From: Phycisphaera mikurensis NBRC 102666
Lineage (GTDB): Bacteria; Planctomycetota; Phycisphaerae; Phycisphaerales; SM1A02
Direction of reading: 5' to 3'
DNA length: 6,863 nucleotides
NCBI GenBank assembly: GCA_945870475.1
Contig: CAMBSR010000121.1
Span: 1 to 6,863, forward strand
Part shown: piece by piece, positions 1 through 5,413 of the stretch
Layout of the letters: every line of letters starts with the position of its first letter
Numbering within the stretch: the stretch's first letter is position 1
Notes under the pieces: model-generated
What the model was told of the DNA's origin: nothing
What the model saw: the letters and a program-made list of their open reading frames with translations, nothing else
Databases searched by the model: none
Program-made: the position numbers and the translations under genes

Positions 1-285
1 ATGCAGCCCGCAGAGCTCGCATCCGTGACCGCCCGCGTCCGCGCCGTGGCGGACCGCATCCAGCCGCTCCTCGACCCGCACCCCGGCCTTTTGCAGCGCA
101 ACGCGTATGCGCACGTGTGGCTCGGCCTCAAGGTGATCTTCGGCGAGGAGTGGCGCGAGCGCACCGCGCCCGCCAGCATCCGCGCGTTCCTCGACTGGAT
201 GGACGCGAATCCCAACGCGGACTACGACGACTACGCGGGGCCGCGGGAGGAACTGACGCCCGCGGATCGCGGGGAGCTGTTCTGA
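1..285 (+). CDS. Small protein of unknown function (94 aa; start at window edge)
   Basis: I do not recognise this 94-residue product. The frame opens with ATG at the first base of the window and closes with TGA at 283-285. Upstream sequence is not visible, so neither the ribosome binding site nor the true start can be checked and the gene could be longer. Third codon positions are almost all G or C, matching the neighbouring genes and supporting real coding. The protein looks soluble: no signal peptide, no membrane segment and no cysteine. The N-terminal half is probably helical and includes the segment NAYAHVWLGLKVIFGEEW (residues 34-51). The C-terminal third is acidic and carries a DANPNADYDDYAG stretch. 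It converges on the haem-protein gene, and a hairpin lies between the two stops. No function can be assigned. Confidence 0.6.
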   Translation: MQPAELASVTARVRAVADRIQPLLDPHPGLLQRNAYAHVWLGLKVIFGEEWRERTAPASIRAFLDWMDANPNADYDDYAGPREELTPADRGELF

Positions 286-291
286 ACGAAG

Positions 292-328
292 GCGGGCGCG
301 GCGGTGCCCAGCACCGATCCGCGCCCGC
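292..328. terminator. GC-rich hairpin between convergent genes, probable bidirectional terminator
   Basis: An outer perfect 10-bp inverted repeat (GCGGGCGCGG at 292-301, CCGCGCCCGC at 319-328) encloses an inner perfect 6-bp repeat (CGGTGC at 302-307, GCACCG at 311-316). The loop is the 3 bases CCA, and the only interruption is a 2-base bulge (AT, 317-318). The result is a 16-bp, almost all-GC stem starting 6 bases after the stop of the small gene and ending 42 bases beyond the stop of the opposing haem-protein gene. There is no long T tract on either side, only short T-containing runs such as CTTT at 333-336, so it is not a textbook intrinsic terminator. Position and stem strength still favour a terminator or a 3'-end protecting structure used from both sides. 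Confidence 0.6.
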
Positions 329-370
329 TCGAACTTTCGCGACATCAATCAGCGGAACCGGCGATTTCGT

Positions 371-3300
371 TCACTTCAGCGTCGCCAGGTACTCCACCAC
401 GTCGCGCACCTCGCGCGGCGTCAGCACCGTGCCCATGGCGGGCATGGCGCTGATGGGGCCGTAGCCCTGGGCCACCGCTGCGTTCGGCTCGACCAGGCTG
501 GCCAGCAGTCCCTTGCGGTCGTAGCGGCTGGCCACGCCTGCGAGGCTCGGTGCGGCATGGCCGCCCGTTCCCTCGATCATGTGGCAGCGCAGGCATGCGG
601 CGGCGCTGTTGAAGTTCACCACCTGGCGGCCGCGTTCCGCATCGCCGCCTTCGAGCGTCAGGATCCAGCTGCCGAGCTTGTCCTGCGAGGCCAGGCTTCC
701 GGACCACGCGAGCACCTGCTCCTTGAGCTGCGGGCGGCTCGATGCGGCGTCGATCACGTCGATGGCAAGCGAGTTGGGCAGGGTGCCCGCCTTCATCGAC
801 GCCACGAGCTTGGCAAGCGAAGCATCGGCCGCGGCGCCTTCGATGCTGCCGAGCGCGCTGATCGCCGCCTGCTTCTCGATGACGGTGCCGCCCGAGATGG
901 CCGCGTCGAGCATCTCCTGGCCGCGCGTCGGGTCGGTGCGCGCCAGGATGGTGCGCGCCTGCGCGCGCAGGCGCGGTTCGTCGGAGGCCAGCGCGGCTTC
1001 GATCGCCTGCGGGAGCTTGGCGTCGCGGTCCTGCGCCAGCTGCATGAGGCACGCCACGCGTTCCTGCACCGGCTTGGTGCGGTCCACCACGGCCGCCAGT
1101 GCGGCGCCGCTATCCATGGGCACGCCGTACTTGGCCGCCAGCTCGCGCGCGATGGTGCGCACGGCGCTCGGGCCGTTCGTCGCCAGGCTCGGGATGCGCT
1201 GCTTGAGCACCGCCACGTAGCCGTCCTTGCTGCGAGCGGTGGCATCCACCGGCCGCCAATGGCCGTTCACGCGGTCGCGCGGGCTCGGTTCCATGAACGC
1301 GGCCAGCGCTTCCATGGCCTCGATGCGCGCGGCCGGCGCGAGGGTCGGGTTCGCCGCGATGGCGGCGATGGCCGAGGCGCTCTCGGGCGTGCCCATGCGG
1401 AGGTTCTCGTTGATCACGCGGCGCAGGAGCGGCATGGCGCTGGTGTCGCCGGTGAAGCTGCCGATGGGCTGCTCCTTCTTGCCGTCCGGATGCACCACGC
1501 CCACCGCCAGGTGGTTGCCGCCGCCGCCCTGGAATGCGCGCGCCTCCAGGTACGCGACATCGCCGGCTTCCAGATGCACGGTGGCCATCTGCGCGGGCTG
1601 CGATTCCCAGTCACCGGGGTTGACGTAGTTGTCCACCTTGGCAACCTGCTTCGCCGCGGCCGGATCGCCCTTCGGCGAGATCATGAGGATGCTGTCATCG
1701 TCGCTTGCCACGCTGAAGACGTAGTCGCCCGCGACGGGCGCCGTGAACGTGCCGCGCACGCGCTGCACGTAGTCGTTGCCGGCCTTCGAATAGCCGGCGC
1801 ACTCGTCGTTGAACTCCGAGCGATCCGCCTTAGTGGACCAGATGGGGTCGTTCGCCAGCTGCGCGGCGGTGAAGCCCTTCCTGTCCTTCCACATCTCGCG
1901 CTGCCACGTGGGCTTGGCCGCGCTCTCCTTGGCAGCGGCCGCGAGCGCCCGGTCGTCCGGCGCGAACTTCGAGGCCAGCGCCGCGAGCGCCGGCTCCGCT
2001 TCCGCGATCGGCAGGTCGTTGATGGCACGCGCCGCCTCGGTGGCCACGCGCATGTCGGGGTCGTGCAGGAGGCGCGCCATCTGCGCGTCGCCGGTCATGC
2101 GCATGGCAAGCACCGCCACCATGCGCGTCTGCGGGAATGGGTCCGCGGCGAGTTCGCGCACCTTGTCGGGCTGCTCCATGCCAACCAGGCCCATCACCGC
2201 GGCATGGCGGAGGAAGGGGTCCTGGTTGTCGTTCTCCCAGGCCATGGCGCTGATGTTCTGGATGGCCGGCAGGAACTTGATCTTGCCGAGGGCGATCGCC
2301 GCCTGCGCGCGCACGCGCGGGTCCTCGTCGGTGAGGAGCGAGACGAGTCCCGGGCCGGCGGAATCGATCCGCGCATCACCCGCCAGGCGCGCGGCCAGGC
2401 GGCGCATCTCGGCGTCCTCGTCGGACAAATGCGCGACAACGGCCTCGTCGGCCTTGGCGAGCCGCTTGCCCGCATCCGCGGCGCGGCGCGACTGCACGCC
2501 CAGCGCCCAGAGCGCGTGGAAGCGCGGCTCGATCGGCTGCCCGGCATCGGCAGCGGTCTTCGCGAGCGGCTCGGTGACCTTCGCGCCGCGGCGCGCCAGC
2601 TCCAGGTGCGCACGCTGGCGGATGCGCACGTCGGGGTGCGCCAGGCCCTGGAAGAGGAGCGAGTCCGCCTGCTTGGCGAAGCCCTCGCGCACCATGTTCT
2701 GCGCGGTGCGGATGTTCACGTCCTCCACCTTGGACGGATCCCACAGCGTGAACATCTGCCCGGTGCGGTCGCTTTCCCAGCCGTTCGACCAGTCGCTGAT
2801 GTACATCTTGCCGTCCCAGCCGAAGTCGACGTCGGTGGGAAGCACTTCCTTCACGAACTCGTGCGCGTCGGTCACCTTGTAGCCGGCGCCCTCGGGCTCG
2901 ACGGCGAAGGAGAGGATCTGGCTGTACTCGTCGCCGCCCAGGAAGTCGCACAGGAAGAAGTGGTTCTTGTATCGCTCCGGAAGGCCAAGGCCCGGGTAGA
3001 AGGTCATGCCCGCGGGACCGTCGGAGAGGTGCTCGATGGGCGGCAGGTTCCACGCCGGACGCATGGTGTCGGCGGTGTCCCACTTCCACCAGCTGCGCTC
3101 CTGGTTCCACGGTCCGCGCTGGTTGCTGCCTTCCAGCGTCTGGTAGTTCATGTCCCAGCCCGTCTCGCCGCCTTCCATGATGTAGACGATGCGCGCGCGG
3201 TCGCCGCCGTCGGAGTTGTTGTCGCCGGTGAAGAGGTCGCCCCACTGGTTGAAGGCCAGTTCCTGCGGATTCCGCAGCGAATGCGCGAAGATCTCCAGGC

Positions 3301-4072
3301 GCGAACCGTCCGGCTCGCAGCGGAAGACGGCACCCGTGAAGACGCGCTTGAGGTTCTTCCCCTCCTTGTTGGTCACGTTGTAGCCGCGGTCGCCGATCGA
3401 CCAGTAGATGCGGCCGTCGGGCCCGGCGACGAGGCCGTGCATGTCGTGCCCGCGCAGCGCGGTGCGCACGCCGAAGCCGGTGAACACCTTCTCGCGCACG
3501 TCGGCGACGCCGGTGCCCGTGGTGTCCTGGAAGCGCCAGAGGTTCGGGATGCACGTGTACCAGACCGATCCATCCAGGTACATCACGCCCGCACCCGTGC
3601 CGTCGAGCGGCTCGTTGATGGGGCCGCTGAAGGAGCTCATCTTGTCGGGCACGCCGTCACCGTTCGTGTCGACGAGGTGCGTGACCCGGTCCTCCTCCTT
3701 GCGGTAGTAGTCCATGCCGCCCTGGCGCTTGGCCGCCCACTTCTCGTACATCTTCAGGCGGTCCTGCACGGTCTGCAGCTGGAGGTCGTCCTCGAGCCAG
3801 AACTTGGAGGAGCGGTTGTCCTCGACGCCCTTCTCCTGGCGGAACGATTCGGCGACGTAGATCGAGCCGTCGTCGGCGATGCAGAAGGAGACGGGGTCCT
3901 GCACCAGCGGCTCCTTGGCGATGAGCGACCAGGAGAGGCCGGGGAGCGGTGCGATGGCGGGCGCGGCGGGCGGAGGGGCTGCAGCGGCGGACCCTGCTTC
4001 GGGAGCGGGTGCGGCTGGCGACTGGGCAATGAAGGCCACGGCGAAAAGCGGGAAGGCGTGGAGGAGGGGCAT
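371..4072 (-). CDS. Large exported PVC-type dehydrogenase-like protein with HEAT-like, PA14-like and cytochrome c domains
   Basis: 1233 residues from the ATG at 4070-4072. Order: hydrophobic N-terminus (about 1-20) with possible cleavage near SPA-AP, then an Ala/Pro-rich linker (about 20-43). A beta-propeller resembling the Pirellula/Verrucomicrobium 'putative membrane-bound dehydrogenase' domain (TIGR02604) spans about 45-445. It shows calcium-loop-like DTNGDGVPD (135-143) and DTTGTGVAD (183-191), GHDMHG (208-213), SLRNP (265-269), DNNSDGG (284-290) and SDWSNGW (426-432). HEAT-like helices cover about 450-705, a PA14-like beta domain about 745-875 (SDDDS at 790-794), and more helical repeats about 880-1130. 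The C-terminus is a haem c domain with CLRCH (1160-1164) and Met ligand candidates in MPAMG (1210-1214). It probably acts outside the inner membrane, oxidising a sugar or alcohol and passing electrons through haem; the substrate is unknown. An in-frame TTG at 4177 would add 35 residues. I prefer the ATG because the hydrophobic segment follows it directly, though the n-region lacks Lys/Arg and no clear Shine-Dalgarno is seen. The family call is firm; the function is inferred. Confidence 0.9.
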   Translation of the reverse strand: MPLLHAFPLFAVAFIAQSPAAPAPEAGSAAAAPPPAAPAIAPLPGLSWSLIAKEPLVQDPVSFCIADDGSIYVAESFRQEKGVEDNRSSKFWLEDDLQLQTVQDRLKMYEKWAAKRQGGMDYYRKEEDRVTHLVDTNGDGVPDKMSSFSGPINEPLDGTGAGVMYLDGSVWYTCIPNLWRFQDTTGTGVADVREKVFTGFGVRTALRGHDMHGLVAGPDGRIYWSIGDRGYNVTNKEGKNLKRVFTGAVFRCEPDGSRLEIFAHSLRNPQELAFNQWGDLFTGDNNSDGGDRARIVYIMEGGETGWDMNYQTLEGSNQRGPWNQERSWWKWDTADTMRPAWNLPPIEHLSDGPAGMTFYPGLGLPERYKNHFFLCDFLGGDEYSQILSFAVEPEGAGYKVTDAHEFVKEVLPTDVDFGWDGKMYISDWSNGWESDRTGQMFTLWDPSKVEDVNIRTAQNMVREGFAKQADSLLFQGLAHPDVRIRQRAHLELARRGAKVTEPLAKTAADAGQPIEPRFHALWALGVQSRRAADAGKRLAKADEAVVAHLSDEDAEMRRLAARLAGDARIDSAGPGLVSLLTDEDPRVRAQAAIALGKIKFLPAIQNISAMAWENDNQDPFLRHAAVMGLVGMEQPDKVRELAADPFPQTRMVAVLAMRMTGDAQMARLLHDPDMRVATEAARAINDLPIAEAEPALAALASKFAPDDRALAAAAKESAAKPTWQREMWKDRKGFTAAQLANDPIWSTKADRSEFNDECAGYSKAGNDYVQRVRGTFTAPVAGDYVFSVASDDDSILMISPKGDPAAAKQVAKVDNYVNPGDWESQPAQMATVHLEAGDVAYLEARAFQGGGGNHLAVGVVHPDGKKEQPIGSFTGDTSAMPLLRRVINENLRMGTPESASAIAAIAANPTLAPAARIEAMEALAAFMEPSPRDRVNGHWRPVDATARSKDGYVAVLKQRIPSLATNGPSAVRTIARELAAKYGVPMDSGAALAAVVDRTKPVQERVACLMQLAQDRDAKLPQAIEAALASDEPRLRAQARTILARTDPTRGQEMLDAAISGGTVIEKQAAISALGSIEGAAADASLAKLVASMKAGTLPNSLAIDVIDAASSRPQLKEQVLAWSGSLASQDKLGSWILTLEGGDAERGRQVVNFNSAAACLRCHMIEGTGGHAAPSLAGVASRYDRKGLLASLVEPNAAVAQGYGPISAMPAMGTVLTPREVRDVVEYLATLK

Positions 4073-4112
4073 GTTTGGCAGGAAGCGTAGGGTTGGGGGC
4101 GAGAGGGCGTTT

Positions 4113-4133
4113 ACCGATCTGGCCCCAATCGGT
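4113..4133. repeat. Inverted repeat ACCGAT-N9-ATCGGT upstream of the haem-protein gene
   Basis: ACCGAT (4113-4118) and ATCGGT (4128-4133) form a perfect 6-bp dyad with a 9-base spacer, 41-61 bases upstream of the ATG of the haem-protein gene. A third ATCGGT occurs at 4245-4250, close to the end of fcl. The spacing would suit a dimeric regulator, but no known operator is recognised and short dyads are common in GC-rich DNA. No convincing -35/-10 pair is visible nearby. Confidence 0.25.
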
Positions 4134-4156
4134 TGCCGTGGGTGCGGGATCGCCGG

Positions 4157-4176
4157 TGCCGAATCGACGTTCGGCA
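4157..4176. repeat. Perfect 7-bp inverted repeat, possible hairpin or operator
   Basis: TGCCGAA (4157-4163) and TTCGGCA (4170-4176) are exact reverse complements around a 6-base spacer (TCGACG). It lies 85 bases upstream of the haem-protein ATG and about 90 bases beyond the fcl stop. In RNA from the minus strand it would form a compact 7-bp stem with a 6-base loop. No T run follows, so it is not a standard terminator. If transcription starts far upstream, the structure would sit in the 5' leader of the haem-protein mRNA. Confidence 0.35.
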
Positions 4177-4231
4177 AGGGGCGGCGAAATGAACGGGTGT
4201 CCCGTGATGGCGTGACTGGTGACGGCCTGAC

Positions 4232-4264
4232 CGCCGAGACCCTGATCGGTGCTGGCGCTCGGCG
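4232..4264 (-). terminator. Weak terminator-like hairpin abutting the fcl stop codon
   Basis: CGCCGAG (4232-4238) and CTCGGCG (4258-4264) pair perfectly over 7 bp around a 19-base loop. In fcl mRNA the stem begins at the first base after the TAA. A smaller stem follows at 4193-4205 (ACGGG-TGT-CCCGT), and in minus-strand orientation a TTCATTTCG stretch comes after it. Neither has a proper U tract. One or both may end or stabilise the fcl transcript, or fcl may read through into the haem-protein gene 192 bp away. Confidence 0.25.
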
Positions 4265-5236
4265 TTATCCGCCCGCGCGCGATGGATCGTGGTTCGCCCG
4301 GTGCCCACGGTTCCCGCGATACCACTCGATGGTCCGCGTGAGCCCTTCCTCGAATCCCACCTGGGCGCGCCAGTCGAGCAGCTTGGCGGCGCGCTCCGTG
4401 TCCAGGCACCGGCGCGGCTGGCCGTCCGGCTTGGTGGCGTCCCAGCGGATCTCGCCGGTGAAGCCACAGAGCCGGGCGATCAACGTCACCAGGTCCTTGA
4501 TGGTGATCTCCATGCCCGTGCCCAGGTTGATGGGCGTCGGCTCGTCCATGACTTCCGCGGCGCGCACCAGGCCTTCGGCAGCATCTTCCACGTAGAGGAA
4601 TTCGCGGCTGGCGCTGCCGGTTCCCCAGCAGGTCATGTGGTCCGCGCCGGATTCCGCGGCCTCGATGCACTTCCTGATGAGCGCGGGAATCACGTGCGAG
4701 GTGGTGAGGTCGAAGTTATCCCACGGCCCGTAGAGGTTCACGGGCAGGAGATAGGAGGACGCGAGCCCGTACTGCCGGCGGTAACCGTCGAGCATCACCA
4801 TGGCCGCCTTCTTGGCGACGCCGTAGGGCGCGTTGGTCTCCTCCGGATAGCCGTCCCACAGCCGGTCCTCATGGAAGGGCACCGGCGTGAACTTCGGATA
4901 CGCGCAGATGGTTCCCGCCTGCACGAACTTGCGGATGCCGTGGAGGCGCCCGAGCTCGATCAGGTGCAGCGCCATCGCCATGTTGGCGAAGAAGTAGCGC
5001 CCCGGGTTCGCCTGGTTGGCGCCGATGCCACCGACCTCGGCGGCAAGGTGGATCACCAGGTCGGGATTCGCATCGCGATAGAGGCGCGCCACGTCCGCCT
5101 CGTGCGTGAGGTCATAGTCCTTGCGGCGCGGGATGAAGATCTCGCGGGCACCGCGGGCACGGAGGCGTTCGGCGACGGCGCGGCCGAGGAAGCCGGCGCC
5201 GCCGGTGAGGAGGATGCGGGAGGTATCGAATTTCAT
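4265..5236 (-). CDS. fcl: GDP-L-fucose synthase (GDP-4-keto-6-deoxy-D-mannose 3,5-epimerase/4-reductase)
   Basis: Fcl (WcaG) carries out the last two steps of GDP-L-fucose synthesis: 3,5-epimerisation of GDP-4-keto-6-deoxymannose and NADPH-dependent reduction at C4, in the cytoplasm. The 323 residues match the family length of about 320. It is an extended short-chain dehydrogenase with the nucleotide-binding GGAGFLG (12-18), the GTICAYPK active-site stretch (108-115), YGVAK (138-142; Tyr138, Lys142), NLYGPWDNF (167-175), SHVIPALIRK (180-189) and the C-terminal KPDGQPRRCLDT (269-280). Thr109, Cys111, Tyr138, Lys142 and His181 line up with E. coli Ser107, Cys109, Tyr136, Lys140 and His179 at a constant offset of two. 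Thr in place of Ser is a form I recall from many bacterial relatives. The last ~15 residues are polar and look non-conserved. A weak GAAG lies just before the ATG. It diverges from gmd, which makes its substrate. Confidence 0.95.
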   Translation of the reverse strand: MKFDTSRILLTGGAGFLGRAVAERLRARGAREIFIPRRKDYDLTHEADVARLYRDANPDLVIHLAAEVGGIGANQANPGRYFFANMAMALHLIELGRLHGIRKFVQAGTICAYPKFTPVPFHEDRLWDGYPEETNAPYGVAKKAAMVMLDGYRRQYGLASSYLLPVNLYGPWDNFDLTTSHVIPALIRKCIEAAESGADHMTCWGTGSASREFLYVEDAAEGLVRAAEVMDEPTPINLGTGMEITIKDLVTLIARLCGFTGEIRWDATKPDGQPRRCLDTERAAKLLDWRAQVGFEEGLTRTIEWYRGNRGHRANHDPSRAGG

Positions 5237-5251
5237 GGTTCTTCAGCGTCC

Positions 5252-5257
5252 ATTATC
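5252..5257 (-). promoter_or_regulatory. Possible -10 element for fcl
   Basis: On the minus strand this reads GATAAT, five of six matches to TATAAT, in an otherwise GC-rich setting. It lies 15 bases before the fcl ATG, which would give a leader of roughly 10 bases. No good -35 hexamer sits at 16-18 bp spacing; a minus-strand TTGACG occurs at 5296-5301 but is too far away. This is a candidate only. Confidence 0.25.
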
Positions 5258-5276
5258 GGCTTCAGGGCGCAGAGGC

Positions 5277-5336
5277 TTGACCCCGAGATGATCATCGTCA
5301 ATTCTTGCCGGACTCCGCAAGTAGCAGGGGTATAAC
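5277..5336 (+). promoter_or_regulatory. Candidate gmd promoter region
   Basis: Two alternatives are visible on the plus strand. TTGACC (5277-5282) followed after 17 bp by AATTCT (5300-5305) has an excellent -35 and spacing but a weak -10. TATAAC (5331-5336) is a good -10, but the best upstream -35, TTGCCG (5305-5310), is 20 bp away, longer than ideal. Either would start transcription 65-100 bases before the gmd ATG. The stretch also holds a small imperfect hairpin (5304-5321: CTTG, bulged C, CGG-ACT-CCG, CAAG). The region is less GC-rich than the flanking genes, as expected for a promoter, but the exact start is uncertain. Confidence 0.35.
5287..5296. promoter_or_regulatory. Perfect 10-bp palindrome in the fcl-gmd divergent region, candidate operator
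   Basis: GATGATCATC is its own reverse complement. It sits near the middle of the 173-bp gap between the divergent fcl and gmd starts. It is partly framed by TTGAC (5277-5281) and GTCAA (5297-5301), which are also mutual reverse complements although centred about 2.5 bases away. The position suits a regulator controlling both directions. No known binding-site consensus is recognised. Confidence 0.35.
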
Positions 5337-5350
5337 AACCGATCTCATCC

Positions 5351-5413
5351 ATGCCCGCAAGCAAGCGGGAGTTCTCTCACCGCTGGCACCAGTCGCAAGG
5401 CACGAGACCATGA
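5351..5413 (+). other. Possible 20-codon leader ORF whose stop overlaps the gmd start
   Basis: ATG at 5351-5353 opens a 20-codon frame ending in TGA at 5411-5413, so stop and gmd start share ATGA (gmd ATG at 5410-5412). Its product would be basic, starting MPASKREF and ending QGTRP. The geometry is what translational coupling looks like. Against it: there is no Shine-Dalgarno at a normal distance (AGGGG at 5326-5330 is 20 bases away), and the codons (AGA, CAA, TCT, GCA) are unlike the G/C-ending neighbours. If TATAAC at 5331-5336 is the -10, the ATG would lie only a few bases into the mRNA. More likely a chance ORF than a gene, but worth recording. Confidence 0.2.
5397..5400 (+). promoter_or_regulatory. 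Ribosome binding site supporting the gmd start
   Basis: AAGG lies 9 bases before the ATG at 5410, a plausible Shine-Dalgarno spacing. It supports this ATG over the in-frame TTG at 5305, which would add 35 residues unlike any Gmd N-terminus. Confidence 0.5.

Noticed and set aside
108..115. Replacement of the E. coli Fcl catalytic Ser by Thr (these are protein residues of Fcl) as a sign of altered activity
   Set aside because: Thr keeps the hydroxyl, all other active-site residues are in place, and as I recall a GT-x-CAYPK motif is common among bacterial Fcl proteins.
557..4090. A 1177-codon open frame on the plus strand, antisense to the haem-protein gene
   Set aside because: It mirrors a gene with clear domains, signal-like N-terminus and haem motif. 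Its translation is an Arg/His/Ala/Val/Leu-rich composition typical of antisense frames in GC-ending codons, with no recognisable motif.
5315..5361. CCGCAAG repeated exactly 40 bp apart (5315-5321 and 5355-5361), with further GCAAG at 5361-5365 and 5395-5399
   Set aside because: Possible regulator half-sites, but the unit is only 5-7 bases and the copies fall in unrelated contexts; not distinguishable from chance in one sequence.
5384..5399. TGGCAC followed by GCAAG, resembling a sigma-54 -24/-12 promoter
   Set aside because: The required GC of the -12 element is at the wrong spacing (8 instead of 10 bases after GG), and the TTGC box is absent.
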